Shown piece by piece: positions 36,553 through 45,218 of a stretch of DNA of 64,000 nt. The notes below the pieces were generated by a model. That model made no database searches. It was given only the letters and a program-made list of their open reading frames with translations, and was not told the DNA's origin. The stretch's first letter is position 1. Each line of letters begins with the position of its first letter. This DNA is from an uncultured Solobacterium sp. (GTDB lineage: Bacteria > Bacillota_I > Bacilli_A > Erysipelotrichales > Erysipelotrichaceae): positions 1-64,000 of the forward strand of contig URYK01000001.1 in assembly GCA_900552125.1 (NCBI GenBank), in the 5' to 3' direction. Both the position numbers and the translations under genes were made by a program.

Positions 36553-36566
36553 TGAAAACGCGTTCA
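36553..36566. promoter_or_regulatory. Possible CcpA cre site upstream of threonine deaminase
   Basis: TGAAAACGCGTTCA fits the cre pattern (TGnAAnCGnWnnCA) except for a G in place of the W. It lies about 130 bases before the ilvA-type start. Catabolite control of a catabolic threonine deaminase would make sense; binding is not shown. Confidence 0.4.
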
Positions 36567-36696
36567 TTAATTAAATATAGTTGTTTATGATTTGTATACA
36601 ATATGATTAAAATGTTCTTAAAATATAGAAAAATATCTTTTTTTCTGTTCTAATACGTAGTACAATAAGATTAGTTAGCTATAGGAGGATTAGAGA

Positions 36697-37887
36697 ATGC
36701 AAATTTCTGATATTTATGATGCGAAAGAAGTACTTAAAGATGTCATTTCTAAAACACCAATTGTACATGCGACAAAAATTCATGAAAATCTATGGATAAA
36801 GGCAGAAAATCTACAAGGGACTGGAGCATTTAAACTACGCGGTGCTTATAATAAATTATCAAATCTTACTCCAGAAGAAAGAGAAAAAGGAGTTATTGCG
36901 GCAAGTGCAGGGAATCATGCTCAAGGGGTTGCATATTCCTGTATGAAGATGGGAATCAAAGGAACAATCGTTATGCCTAAAACAGCACCATTATCAAAAA
37001 TAGAAGCCACAAGAAGTTATGGGGTTACAGTAGAGCTTCAAGGGGATACGTTTAATGATGCTTACGAGTATGCGAAAAACCTACAGGAAATAACAGGTGC
37101 AGTGTTTATTGAACCTTTTGATGATCCTTATGTCATTGCGGGACAAGGAACGATTGGTTTAGAAATCCTAGAAAAGATGAATGATGTGGATACTGTTATC
37201 GTACCAATTGGCGGTGGAGGTTTAATTAGCGGGATTGCGGCTGCGATTAAATCTTTACGTCCAAATTGTCGTGTAATCGGTGTACAATCAGAACATGCGC
37301 CAAGCATGAAGGAATCATTAGAGCAGAATAAAATGATCAAACTTGAGAATGTATCAACAATTGCGGATGGGATTGCGGTTAAAACACCAGGGAATTTAAC
37401 TTTTGAATTATGTAAACAATATGTTGATGAAGTAGTAACTGTAAGTGAAGAAGAAATTGCGGCAGCTATCTTGACTCTTTTGGAAAAAATGAAGATGGTT
37501 GCGGAAGGAGCAGGTGCAACAAGTGTTGCGGCCGCAATGTTCAATAAAATTGATTTAGAAAATCATAAATGTGTAGCTGTTTTATCTGGTGGAAATATAG
37601 ATGTCAATCTATTATCTAAAATAATTGATTTAGGTTTGATGAAAACAGGAAGAAAAGCAGTAATTAATATGAATGTAATTGATAAACCAGGTAATCTATC
37701 TCGTGTGATAGAATTGATTTCTCAGACCGGGGCAAATATTATTTCTGTAAATCATAATCGAATCCAAAATGCAATCTTGTTTAATCAATGTCGAGTAGGT
37801 ATTATCATTGAAACAAATAATCAGGATCATATTGATGAAGTTATGCGTATATTAAAAGAAAATGGTTATGAACCTCAATTAGTATAA
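36697..37887 (+). CDS. ilvA: Threonine ammonia-lyase (deaminase) with ACT domain
   Basis: A 396-residue PLP enzyme converting threonine to 2-oxobutyrate and ammonia. The PLP lysine is K46 in TGAFKLRGAYNKL; AASAGNHAQGVA and the phosphate-cup GGGGLISGIAAAIK are present; a single ACT domain (about 322-396, VIDKPGNLSRVIELISQTGANI) closes the protein. Length and the single ACT-like tail match the TdcB/short IlvA group, so a catabolic role is as likely as isoleucine synthesis, and no isoleucine genes are nearby. AGGAGG-like site before the ATG. Confidence 0.92.
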   Translation: MQISDIYDAKEVLKDVISKTPIVHATKIHENLWIKAENLQGTGAFKLRGAYNKLSNLTPEEREKGVIAASAGNHAQGVAYSCMKMGIKGTIVMPKTAPLSKIEATRSYGVTVELQGDTFNDAYEYAKNLQEITGAVFIEPFDDPYVIAGQGTIGLEILEKMNDVDTVIVPIGGGGLISGIAAAIKSLRPNCRVIGVQSEHAPSMKESLEQNKMIKLENVSTIADGIAVKTPGNLTFELCKQYVDEVVTVSEEEIAAAILTLLEKMKMVAEGAGATSVAAAMFNKIDLENHKCVAVLSGGNIDVNLLSKIIDLGLMKTGRKAVINMNVIDKPGNLSRVIELISQTGANIISVNHNRIQNAILFNQCRVGIIIETNNQDHIDEVMRILKENGYEPQLV

Positions 37888-37889
37888 AA

Positions 37890-37930
37890 AATAAAGGATA
37901 AGTGAAATAGAAATCGCTTATCCTTTATTG
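37890..37930. terminator. Bidirectional terminator, threonine deaminase / membrane protein
   Basis: AATAAAGGATAAG (37890-37902) pairs perfectly with CTTATCCTTTATT (37917-37929). The right arm contains the stop codon of the minus-strand gene. Confidence 0.8.
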
Positions 37931-38403
37931 CGTATTATGAAGAGAAAAATAGGACGTAAAAAGCCTAATGATAAAACACTAAAAACTGTGAAGATATCTC
38001 CGTATTTAATATCTTTTTTGAGATAGATCTTGTGAGCAATAATCAGATCAATGACAAATCCTATGATAGATGTCAAGATAAATAAGAAAAATAAGAAGGG
38101 ATACATAGTTAGCTGTTTATACATAAAAACGCCTAGAAAGATAACACAGAATTGCATGAATGCGGATAATATACCAAGTATATCAGAGTTTCCTTCCTTT
38201 CCTAACAGATACTTATTATAGAAGGGGATCCATCCTCTGTAAGGATATGACACCTGTTTATTTTTACACATACTAGTAACAGCTATACATTCAAAAACAT
38301 AGGTTATCGCAACATAAGCAGCTATTACGAAGAAAATTGTTATAAAAATGAAAAATAGTGAGGATAATATTGTCATTAACAAAAGTACACTAAAACCTCC
38401 CAT
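37918..38403 (-). CDS. Hypothetical membrane protein, four helices
   Basis: A 161-residue protein with about four hydrophobic segments (near 5-40, 80-98, 103-123 and 138-156). Between the first two is a loop with YPYRGWIPFYNKYLLGKEG, a phrase common in small uncharacterised Firmicute membrane proteins. No catalytic residues or transport motif are visible. The start has an AGGAGG on the minus strand. It stands alone and convergent with threonine deaminase. Confidence 0.7.
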   Translation of the reverse strand: MGGFSVLLLMTILSSLFFIFITIFFVIAAYVAITYVFECIAVTSMCKNKQVSYPYRGWIPFYNKYLLGKEGNSDILGILSAFMQFCVIFLGVFMYKQLTMYPFLFFLFILTSIIGFVIDLIIAHKIYLKKDIKYGDIFTVFSVLSLGFLRPIFLFIIRNKG

Positions 38404-38556
38404 AAGAATTCCTCCTTTTCTTGGAAAAATTATAACATAATATGCAAAATCCTAAAAGTGCATTAGGGCAAAGGACATGAAAACTTGCAAAAAGATAGAA
38501 AAAATGATATGGTTATACCCTAGAGTGCAATTCTAGGTAAGATTTGGAGTGATGTG

Positions 38557-39387
38557 ATGAAGCAATTGTTTTTACAGAAATCTGATTGGAATACAATGGC
38601 AGAAGCCATTTCTACAATGTCTAAAGAAGAAATCGAAAAACAGTTACATGCATTAGGATGTAAGCTTGGATATGATGAAATTAAAGAAAAATTAAATGAT
38701 ACATATAACGATCTTGCTGTTTCAGATATGATTTTTGAAACACAGACAATTGACGATACGAATACAGTTTATCCGAAAGGATTTATTGATGAAGCAGTAT
38801 TAGAAATTGCGAAAAGGGAAGAATATAGTTTTACTCATTATGGCATTATTTCAGATCGTATTTTAGATATAATGGAAAATGGAAAAGAAAATGCTGGCAA
38901 GGAATTGCTGGAGCAGTTTCGTTTATTATTTAAAACCGCAAAAAAATTTAAGATTGAAAGTCTAGAAGGTATGTCCTATCAGGTAAATGATGGTGTGGAC
39001 ATGATCGCGGTTGTCACTTTTTTATTAGATATATTAATGGAAGAGGGAAGACAAAATAAAGAGGCATATCAGACAATTGTTTCATTTGTAGATAAATTCC
39101 TTTCTGTTTTTCCTAAAACCAGTGTTTTTTTTCGTGTAAACATGCAGTATGAGCAGGGCCAGGCTTATATTGCGATGAAATCCAAAAAAGGTGAACAATT
39201 ATATCAGAAGTTATTAAAGACACATAAAGATCCTACAGAAGTAGTATTACATTATGCTTTATCTTATTTAGATGATGATGAAAAGAAAGCTTGTAGCATT
39301 TTAAAACGTTATACAAATAAATTAGATCCTAAAAGTGAATCTTATGAAGAAATACAGGCATTGAAAAAGGAATTAAACATTAAGTAG
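38557..39387 (+). CDS. Hypothetical helical protein
   Basis: A 276-residue soluble, helix-rich and charged protein; not recognised. The C-terminal third (LKTHKDPTEVVLHYALSYLD, DDEKKACSILKRYTNKLDP) looks like a pair of TPR-type helical repeats, so it may be a scaffold. No signal peptide. ATG 38557 is chosen seven bases after TTGGAG; a GTG directly before it is possible. The amidase gene starts ten bases downstream and the two are probably cotranscribed. Confidence 0.65.
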   Translation: MKQLFLQKSDWNTMAEAISTMSKEEIEKQLHALGCKLGYDEIKEKLNDTYNDLAVSDMIFETQTIDDTNTVYPKGFIDEAVLEIAKREEYSFTHYGIISDRILDIMENGKENAGKELLEQFRLLFKTAKKFKIESLEGMSYQVNDGVDMIAVVTFLLDILMEEGRQNKEAYQTIVSFVDKFLSVFPKTSVFFRVNMQYEQGQAYIAMKSKKGEQLYQKLLKTHKDPTEVVLHYALSYLDDDEKKACSILKRYTNKLDPKSESYEEIQALKKELNIK

Positions 39388-39396
39388 AGGTGTAAC

Positions 39397-40140
39397 ATGC
39401 AGAAAAACTTTGTACAGAGACATATTTTGTTTTTCTCGATTATAGTATTTTGTTTTGTATTTGTCCCAATCGTGAAAAATGCATATGCTCAAGAAAAAGA
39501 AATAAATAAAGAAAAGATTGTAATTAAAGAACAGGAACAGCAGAAACAAAAAGAAGTAATAAAAGAAGATCGTCCGATTGTTGTGCTAGATGCGGGACAT
39601 GGCGGTTATGATGATGGAAGTGTATCAGATTCTAAAGTTAAGGAGAAAAATATTACTTTAGCTATTACTTTAAAACTAGGGAAAATATTAGAAGAAAATG
39701 ATGTTGAGGTTGTGTATACTCGTACGAATGATGATGTATCATGGCCTTCAGATAATGTAGCTGATCTGCTTGCACGCTCTGAAATTGCGAATGAAGCAGA
39801 GGCTGACTATTTTGTTTCTATTCACTTGAATTATTCAGAAGTGTCACAAAATGAAGTTCAAGGCTCTGAAATCTGGGTAAGAAGAAGTGATTCTGAAAGT
39901 GAAAAGCTTGCGGTTAATGTCAATAAACAGTTAGAGGCATTAGATGGAATAGTAAGCCGCGGTTTAAAAGATGAAGCTGAATCTCCTTTATCAGTAATCG
40001 AGTATAATAATATGCCTTCTATATTGATAGAGACGGGTTTTCTCTCTAATGAAAATGACACTAAATATTTAACTAATGATAAAAATCAGTCAGAAATGGC
40101 AAATGCAATTGCCCAAGGTATTCTGGAAACTTTAAAATAA
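39397..40140 (+). CDS. N-acetylmuramoyl-L-alanine amidase (Amidase_3)
   Basis: A 247-residue secreted zinc amidase that cuts the bond between N-acetylmuramic acid and the stem peptide of peptidoglycan. An uncleaved-looking or type I signal segment spans about 8-30 (ILFFSIIVFCFVFVPI), then a charged Glu/Lys/Gln linker (34-62). The catalytic domain has the zinc ligands in VLDAGHGGYDDG and SIHLNYSE, and the catalytic glutamate in SILIETGFLSN. Probably acts in cell separation or wall turnover. It has no extra cell-wall-binding repeats. GAGGTG lies before the ATG. Confidence 0.93.
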   Translation: MQKNFVQRHILFFSIIVFCFVFVPIVKNAYAQEKEINKEKIVIKEQEQQKQKEVIKEDRPIVVLDAGHGGYDDGSVSDSKVKEKNITLAITLKLGKILEENDVEVVYTRTNDDVSWPSDNVADLLARSEIANEAEADYFVSIHLNYSEVSQNEVQGSEIWVRRSDSESEKLAVNVNKQLEALDGIVSRGLKDEAESPLSVIEYNNMPSILIETGFLSNENDTKYLTNDKNQSEMANAIAQGILETLK

Positions 40141-40160
40141 ATTTCTTAAGATAATTTTAG

Positions 40161-40189
40161 TTGCGAAATATTTTGGTGATTAGTATACT
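40161..40189 (+). promoter_or_regulatory. Sigma-A promoter of the Bax inhibitor-1 gene
   Basis: TTGCGA (40161-40166), 17-base spacer, TATACT (40184-40189). Confidence 0.65.
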
Positions 40190-40210
40190 ATACGTAAAGG
40201 AGGGATTTAT

Positions 40211-40906
40211 ATGTTTAATCCTAATGAACAATTATTAGATTCTGCTTCTATTCCTGGTTTAAAGAAATATGCGGTAAAAACATTTGCGTGGATGACACTT
40301 GGCTTGTTGATCACAACAGTGGTAGCTTTTGCGATTTATTCATCTAATATAGTGTATTATTTATATGAGAGCGGTTTTATCCCTCTGATTCTGCTTGTTG
40401 CACAGTTAGGTGTGGCAATTGCTTTGGCTGCTCGTTTGATGAAAATGTCTGTAGCTGGGACTAAGTTTTTATTTTTAACATATTCAGTATTAACTGGTAT
40501 TACATTTTCTGTTTTGGGCTTGGTTTATCTTCCAGGTACACTAGCTGCAGCATTCTTAATTACAACAGTATATTTTGGTAGCCTAACAGTTATAGGTTAT
40601 ACTACTAAAATGAATTTATTGCGTTTTGGACCAATTCTATTTGTGGGATTATTATCTTTAATAATTGTGGAAATCATCTTTATGTTAATGGGTGCTGATA
40701 CTAGCACAATGGCATTTAGTGTCGTAGGATTATTATTATTTACTGGTCTTACAGCTTATGATGTACAGAAATTAAAGGCTTTATATCTATCATATGAAGG
40801 CGATGCGGAAATGCAAAATAAATTATCTATCTATTCAGCTTTCCAATTATATTTAGACTTTATTAATATTTTCTTATACATCTTGAGATTTTTGGATAAA
40901 GATTAA
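40211..40906 (+). CDS. Bax inhibitor-1/YccA family membrane protein
   Basis: A 231-residue, seven-helix membrane protein of the BI-1/TMBIM family. Bacterial members such as BsYetJ act as pH-sensitive calcium leak channels; others bind FtsH. Family marks: a short cytoplasmic N-terminus, FAWMTLGLLITTVVAF at helix 1, the aspartate in GLTAYDVQKLKALY, and the end YLDFINIFLYILRFL. The leader is short and the promoter is its own. Confidence 0.92.
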   Translation: MFNPNEQLLDSASIPGLKKYAVKTFAWMTLGLLITTVVAFAIYSSNIVYYLYESGFIPLILLVAQLGVAIALAARLMKMSVAGTKFLFLTYSVLTGITFSVLGLVYLPGTLAAAFLITTVYFGSLTVIGYTTKMNLLRFGPILFVGLLSLIIVEIIFMLMGADTSTMAFSVVGLLLFTGLTAYDVQKLKALYLSYEGDAEMQNKLSIYSAFQLYLDFINIFLYILRFLDKD

Positions 40907-40908
40907 TT

Positions 40909-40943
40909 GAAGCTGTCTTGGTAAAACAAGACGCTTCTTTTTT
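40909..40943 (+). terminator. Terminator after the Bax inhibitor-1 gene
   Basis: GAAGC-T-GTCTTG pairs with CAAGAC-GCTTC (one bulged T), followed by TTTTTT. Confidence 0.8.
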
Positions 40944-41009
40944 ATTGACAATTTTTCCATCATTATCACATAGGCTTATGATATAATCATTCCAAGAAGA
41001 GGAGGACAT

Positions 41010-41975
41010 ATGCATAATTGTAAAGTGAAAAGTCATTCTCCTGTCTTTGTTCAGGCAGAAGAATATAATCGGTATAAAAATATTGTATCAAATGAAGCTT
41101 TTTTTACTGCCATAGAAAAAGCTCAAGATGAAATCATGAGAAAACATCATGATTGGGAAATTCGTAAATTCCAAAATGAATTTTCGTTGCCATTATCTCG
41201 AAATATATTTGGTTTATATACAATACCTGTTTATATTAATCATATAAAGGCAACCTTCGTGGTGGATACCGGTGCTCAGATCAGTGGAATAAAAAAAGAT
41301 CGAATTCATCATTTTCAGTTAAGAAAAGCACCTGGCAAATTAACTGTTGGAAGTATTGGCGGAAAGAATAAAACATTAGATGGATTTATTGCGGATGCTT
41401 TTCAGATGGGAGTTATAGAAATTTCAAATATGGGATTAGTCTCTTTGGATTCTAAAGAATTCTCACTTCGCTTTGGTAATATCGATTTATTTCGTTTTGA
41501 TGGAATCATTGGCTGGGATATTCTTCATCAGCTAGATTTTGAAATAGATGATATAGCGAAAAAATTTAAAGTGATTCAGAATCGATTTCGTATACCCCAT
41601 CCCAATATGATCAAAGGAAGTTTTCCTTGTCTTCTCACTAAGAAAGCAAATGGAGATATAGTACTTTTTGGTTTAGATACAGGCTCTCGCATAAGCTGGA
41701 TTGGTGAAGAGTCAATAAGTAAGCATCAGCTTTCAGTAATACAGGAAGGCAGTGCATTAGGTATGGGAGTACATGGTGTAGAGAAACTAGATATTAAAGT
41801 GATAAAAGAATGGAAACTGTATCTTGATAAAGCAGAAATTAATCTTCAGAATACCATTACCGGAAGAGTAGATTTATTTGAAGGTTTTCGCTTTGATGGG
41901 GTATTTGGAAATGATATCTTTCATAGAAGAAGAATACGTGTAATCAATAGTGCCGGAATGGTCTTGTTAGCTTAA
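41010..41975 (+). CDS. Two-lobed retropepsin-like aspartyl protease
   Basis: A 321-residue soluble protein with two aspartyl-protease half-sites: VVDTGAQ (D86) and GLDTGSR (D223). Each is followed by a matching downstream element, FDGIIGWDIL (163-172) and FDGVFGNDIF (295-304), so the protein is an internal duplication of a retropepsin-type lobe. Retroviral and most bacterial retropepsins have one lobe and dimerise; here both lobes are in one chain, as in pepsin. There is no signal peptide, so it is cytoplasmic. The N-terminal 65 residues are helical. The substrate is unknown. AGAGGAGG precedes the ATG. Confidence 0.75.
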   Translation: MHNCKVKSHSPVFVQAEEYNRYKNIVSNEAFFTAIEKAQDEIMRKHHDWEIRKFQNEFSLPLSRNIFGLYTIPVYINHIKATFVVDTGAQISGIKKDRIHHFQLRKAPGKLTVGSIGGKNKTLDGFIADAFQMGVIEISNMGLVSLDSKEFSLRFGNIDLFRFDGIIGWDILHQLDFEIDDIAKKFKVIQNRFRIPHPNMIKGSFPCLLTKKANGDIVLFGLDTGSRISWIGEESISKHQLSVIQEGSALGMGVHGVEKLDIKVIKEWKLYLDKAEINLQNTITGRVDLFEGFRFDGVFGNDIFHRRRIRVINSAGMVLLA

Positions 41976-41992
41976 GAATGTAAAAAGCTGGA

Positions 41993-42021
41993 TTGTATTT
42001 TTATGCATTTTATAGTATATT
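41993..42021 (+). promoter_or_regulatory. Sigma-A promoter of the cyclophilin gene
   Basis: TTGTAT (41993-41998), 17-base spacer, TATATT (42016-42021). Confidence 0.55.
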
Positions 42022-42046
42022 ATTTAAATGAAATGGAGGAATGAAT

Positions 42047-42484
42047 ATGATTTATCATGGATCAATCACAATGGAAAATGGTGCTGTTATCCCTTTTGAA
42101 TTATACCCGGATGATGCGCCTATTACAGTACAAAATTTTGTGAAACTAGTGAAGGAAGGTTATTATAACGGAAAGACCTTTCATCGTGTTATAAAAAATT
42201 TCGTATCACAAGGAGGCTGTCCTTATGGAACAGGTGCTGGTGATTTAGGTTATACAATTCCTTGTGAAACAGCAAATAACCCGCATAAACATGAAGAAGG
42301 AAGTATGTCTATGGCACATCGTGGTAAAGATACTGGCTGTTGTCAATTCTTTATTTGCCACTGTCCTCAGCCACATCTTGATGGTGTTCATACTGTATTT
42401 GGTAAGGTAACAGATAACATGGGAGCTGTTCGTAATATGCGTAATGGCGATGTTATGACTAGTGTGGTAATCGAGGAAGAATAA
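42047..42484 (+). CDS. Cyclophilin-type peptidyl-prolyl cis-trans isomerase
   Basis: A 145-residue cytoplasmic cyclophilin catalysing proline isomerisation during folding. Seen: the [21 protein letters not shown] core with the active arginine, [20 protein letters not shown], and [11 protein letters not shown]. No signal peptide. ATG 42047 is used; the ATG six bases upstream is too close to GGAGG. The next gene starts two bases after its stop, so it leads a small operon. Confidence 0.93.
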   Translation: MIYHGSITMENGAVIPFELYPDDAPITVQNFVKLVKEGYYNGKTFHRVIKNFVSQGGCPYGTGAGDLGYTIPCETANNPHKHEEGSMSMAHRGKDTGCCQFFICHCPQPHLDGVHTVFGKVTDNMGAVRNMRNGDVMTSVVIEEE

Positions 42485-42485
42485 G

Positions 42486-42830
42486 ATGGACGATATCAAA
42501 CGTCTAGGTACCCCTCTTTTAATTATCGTACTTTCGGCATTTCTTACTAAGCTTGTGGAAACTTGGCTGAAAGGAAGTTTTATACATACGTTATTAATTA
42601 TCATAATGGTGGCATCTTTGTTTATGTTTGGTGTCTCTTTAAATCGGAAAAAACGCAGTAATGCAGTTTTTCGAAAAGTGATTGCGATTGTCATTGTATT
42701 ATTATTGCTGTTTATGCAATTAGGATATCTTGATTTAGCAATCGTAAATAAATGGTTCGCTTATTTAGGAATCGATACGTTTTATATTCATATGCTTTAT
42801 ATATTCTGCGGTTATTTATTTGTAGATTAG
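42486..42830 (+). CDS. Small hypothetical membrane protein
   Basis: A 114-residue protein with three or four hydrophobic segments (about 10-24, 33-50, 62-80 and 97-112) and a basic loop NRKKRSNAVFRK. Not recognised. It begins two bases after the cyclophilin stop and is followed nine bases later by the rhodanese gene, so it is in the middle of the operon. Confidence 0.65.
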   Translation: MDDIKRLGTPLLIIVLSAFLTKLVETWLKGSFIHTLLIIIMVASLFMFGVSLNRKKRSNAVFRKVIAIVIVLLLLFMQLGYLDLAIVNKWFAYLGIDTFYIHMLYIFCGYLFVD

Positions 42831-42839
42831 GAGGAATTT

Positions 42840-43166
42840 ATGTTTCCGTTTTTATTTGATAAGACAATGGAAGAAGTTAAACAGGAATTAGACAACAATG
42901 AAAACATTCAGCTAATTGATGTTCGTGAACCCTATGAATATGAAGAAGCTCATATTCCAGGTGCATGGCTTCTACCTCTTAATGAACTTGAGCAGAAAGC
43001 TGATAACATATTGCAGGAAGATAAAAAATATTATGTTTACTGTCGCAGCGGGCAGCGTTCTCGTACAGCAGTAAGAAAGCTAAAGGCTATTGGATATAAA
43101 GATGTTTATAATATCGGTGGAATCATTCACTGGCCATATGATAAAAAAACAGGAAAGAATAGATAA
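42840..43166 (+). CDS. Rhodanese-like sulfurtransferase domain protein
   Basis: A 108-residue single-domain rhodanese. Seen: IQLIDVREPYEYEEAHIPGA and the active-site loop CRSGQR with cysteine 68. Such proteins carry persulfide sulfur for tRNA or cofactor synthesis or for detoxification; the acceptor is unknown. AGGAGG lies six bases before the ATG. Third gene of the cyclophilin operon, followed after 26 bases by a HAD phosphatase. Confidence 0.92.
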   Translation: MFPFLFDKTMEEVKQELDNNENIQLIDVREPYEYEEAHIPGAWLLPLNELEQKADNILQEDKKYYVYCRSGQRSRTAVRKLKAIGYKDVYNIGGIIHWPYDKKTGKNR

Positions 43167-43192
43167 ACAATTCCTATATGAGGAGAAGTTAA

Positions 43193-43990
43193 ATGAATAA
43201 AATACGTACAAATATCAAAGCATTTTTCTTTGATATAGATGGAACATTTTATGACCATAAACAAAATAAAGTGCTGCCTTCAAGTATAGAAGCTGTCAAA
43301 AAATTAAAACAGGCAGGATATAAAGTTGCTTTGTGTTCAGGCAGACCATTAGAAATGGCGAAGCAGCTTCCTGTTTTTGAGGGTATTCAATGGGATGGCT
43401 TTATTGGCAGTGCTGGAAGTACTGTTTATGATGAGCATTTAAATTTAATCAAGCATGATAGTTTTAGTTCTGAAGAGCTTAAAGAAATATTTGAAATCAG
43501 CAAGGAACATGACATATGTTTATATGTAAATGGAAACACTTCTTATTTAACTCAAAACGATGATGAAACTATTAATATCTTACGTAAGTTTCATGTAGAG
43601 ATACCAAAAGAAATTAGAAGTTTCAAAGAAACTGATAGAGTAGAAATCATCAGTATGTTTAAAGGTTATGATTATGATTATTCCTTTTATATGCATATAC
43701 CATCTTTGCGTCTACAAAAGTCATCAGGATCAATCGTAGATATTGTGAAGGATGGTGTATGTAAGTATTCTGGAATTCAAGAGTTACTACGATATTGGAA
43801 TCTTCAGGATGCAGAATATGCAGCTTTTGGTGATTCAATGAATGATCAGGATATGCTGGAACATGCAAAATTAGGGATTGTCATGCAAAATGGAGATCAT
43901 GGATTACATTCCTTTGCGGATTATATCTGTGGACCAAGTTACGAAGATAGTATCTATGATACACTTCAATCATTTCAGTTTATTGATTAA
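43193..43990 (+). CDS. Cof-type HAD phosphatase
   Basis: A 265-residue haloacid-dehalogenase phosphatase with a C2B cap. Motif I is FFDIDGTFYD (nucleophile at the first D), motif II is CSGRP, and motif IV is FGDSMNDQDML. These enzymes dephosphorylate sugar phosphates, flavin precursors or similar metabolites; the substrate is not readable. One of three Cof-like genes in this window (also 49650 and 51135). Last gene of the cyclophilin-rhodanese operon, before a terminator. Confidence 0.9.
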   Translation: MNKIRTNIKAFFFDIDGTFYDHKQNKVLPSSIEAVKKLKQAGYKVALCSGRPLEMAKQLPVFEGIQWDGFIGSAGSTVYDEHLNLIKHDSFSSEELKEIFEISKEHDICLYVNGNTSYLTQNDDETINILRKFHVEIPKEIRSFKETDRVEIISMFKGYDYDYSFYMHIPSLRLQKSSGSIVDIVKDGVCKYSGIQELLRYWNLQDAEYAAFGDSMNDQDMLEHAKLGIVMQNGDHGLHSFADYICGPSYEDSIYDTLQSFQFID

Positions 43991-43996
43991 AAGCTG

Positions 43997-44027
43997 AGCA
44001 TTATAGAAAATATCTATAGTGCTTTTT
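43997..44027 (+). terminator. Terminator after HAD phosphatase
   Basis: AGCATTATAG (43997-44006) pairs with CTATAGTGCT (44014-44023) with one G-U, followed by TTTT. Confidence 0.75.
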
Positions 44028-44041
44028 CCTCTTTCTAGGGA

Positions 44042-44071
44042 TTGTAAAAAAATAAAAAGTTGTTGTATAAT
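44042..44071 (+). promoter_or_regulatory. Sigma-A promoter, membrane protein gene
   Basis: TTGTAA (44042-44047), 18-base spacer, TATAAT (44066-44071), 35 bases before the start at 44107. Confidence 0.6.
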
Positions 44072-44106
44072 ACAAATATGAGTTCAATTAATAGGAGAGA
44101 GTATGT

Positions 44107-44631
44107 ATGAATAGAAATTATTTAGATTTAGTAATTCTTGCGATATTGATTGTATTTGGAGTTTATGAGTTATATAAAGGGGTAAGACAATATATGGATC
44201 ATAATAAAGAAAAAAATGAATGTCTTCAAACCCATAAAGGAGAATATACCTTTTATGAGGAATATAAATTATGGTTCTCCATATATTTAATTGTATCAGT
44301 AGGCTCCTTAATAGCTTCTGTATATTCCATGATGATCAATAAAGACTATTCTTATTGTATAGCATTTCTAGTACTAAGTGCATGTACATTTGGCTTTGCC
44401 TTAGATTGTTTAGTTAAAAGACGTGCATGGTTTTATGAAGATGGATTCTTTTATGAAAAGAAGTTTTATCGCTATAAGAGTGTAGCAGCTGTAAGACCTA
44501 AAAAATCTTTTGCGAAAGGATATGATGTGACCTTTATTAAGGATCCTGCAATGGTCATGACTAAAAAAATGGGAGAATATTTAGAAGATAGAATCAAGGA
44601 AAATAGAAAAAAGAAGAAGCATAATAAATAG
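44107..44631 (+). CDS. Hypothetical membrane protein with C-terminal PH-like region
   Basis: A 174-residue protein: one N-terminal helix (6-24), a polar loop, two central helices (about 57-76 and 83-101), then a basic cytoplasmic tail in which FYEDGFFYEKKFYRYKSVAAV resembles the start of a bacterial PH-like domain. It ends in a lysine-rich stretch (KENRKKKKHNK). Function unknown. Followed 24 bases later by another small membrane protein, probably in one operon. Confidence 0.65.
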   Translation: MNRNYLDLVILAILIVFGVYELYKGVRQYMDHNKEKNECLQTHKGEYTFYEEYKLWFSIYLIVSVGSLIASVYSMMINKDYSYCIAFLVLSACTFGFALDCLVKRRAWFYEDGFFYEKKFYRYKSVAAVRPKKSFAKGYDVTFIKDPAMVMTKKMGEYLEDRIKENRKKKKHNK

Positions 44632-44655
44632 TTTTAGAATAAGGGAGTGAAATAA

Positions 44656-45000
44656 ATGGCAAAAACGCAAAATAGCGGACAAAAAACTGCAGCGCGTATT
44701 GTAAAAGACGTGTTCATTAAACATGGGGCATTATCTCCTGAAACAGCTATACCTATTTCTACATTCAAGAATGTAAAATTGACTACAGCAGTAATCTCTT
44801 ATACCATAGCTAATTTTATGGAGGAGGAAATAGTATATAAAACAGGAGATGACCGATACTATTTTCATGAAGAAAATTGGAAAAAATTAGAGAAAAAAGT
44901 TTCTCGCGGTTATTGGATCTTAGTTGCGACACCGGTAATATGTCTATTTTTAGTGCTGATTATTCGTCATTGGAAGGATATCGCCGCAGTTTTTTCATAA
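44656..45000 (+). CDS. Small membrane-anchored winged-helix-like protein
   Basis: A 114-residue protein. The first 80 residues (ARIVKDVFIKHGALSPETAI, VISYTIANFMEEEIVYKTGD, RYYFHE) look like a winged-helix fold; residues 86-105 are one transmembrane helix. This is a possible membrane-tethered regulator, but no family is recognised. AGGGAGTG lies before the ATG. Confidence 0.6.
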   Translation: MAKTQNSGQKTAARIVKDVFIKHGALSPETAIPISTFKNVKLTTAVISYTIANFMEEEIVYKTGDDRYYFHEENWKKLEKKVSRGYWILVATPVICLFLVLIIRHWKDIAAVFS

Positions 45001-45031
45001 GTAGGAAGAATACATAATAGAAAAGAAATAT

Positions 45032-45085
45032 AAGAAAGTTTTGATTTAATGTTACAAGCAATAGACAAATCAAGACTTTCTTTTC
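45032..45085 (+). terminator. Terminator before manA
   Basis: AAGAAAGTTTTGATTT (45032-45047) pairs with AAATCAAGACTTTCTT (45067-45082) across one mismatch, then TTTTC-type tail; long loop. Confidence 0.7.
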
Positions 45086-45146
45086 ATTTTTATAACCAAT
45101 AAAAAGGATTAAAATAAAACGCCTACATTTATGTTAAGAATAGCAT

Positions 45147-45160
45147 AATGTTATAACATT
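45147..45160. promoter_or_regulatory. Perfect 14-base palindrome upstream of manA promoter
   Basis: AATGTTATAACATT is self-complementary and ends four bases before the -35 hexamer, a typical activator or repressor position. The cognate regulator is unknown. Confidence 0.5.
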
Positions 45161-45163
45161 ATA

Positions 45164-45192
45164 TTGACACAAGAAATTATACGAATTATAAT
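45164..45192 (+). promoter_or_regulatory. Consensus sigma-A promoter of manA
   Basis: TTGACA (45164-45169), exactly 17 bases, TATAAT (45187-45192). This is the best promoter in the window. Confidence 0.85.
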
Positions 45193-45218
45193 AATAAAGA
45201 AAATGAGGAGGATTTCAT

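Noticed and set aside
37128..37544. 138-codon frame antisense to threonine deaminase
   Set aside because: Shadow of a well-conserved gene; hydrophobic-poor, Ser/Ala/Thr-rich translation, no ribosome site.
42245..42694. 149-codon frame antisense to cyclophilin and the next gene
   Set aside because: Opposite to two supported genes, no ribosome site or recognisable family.
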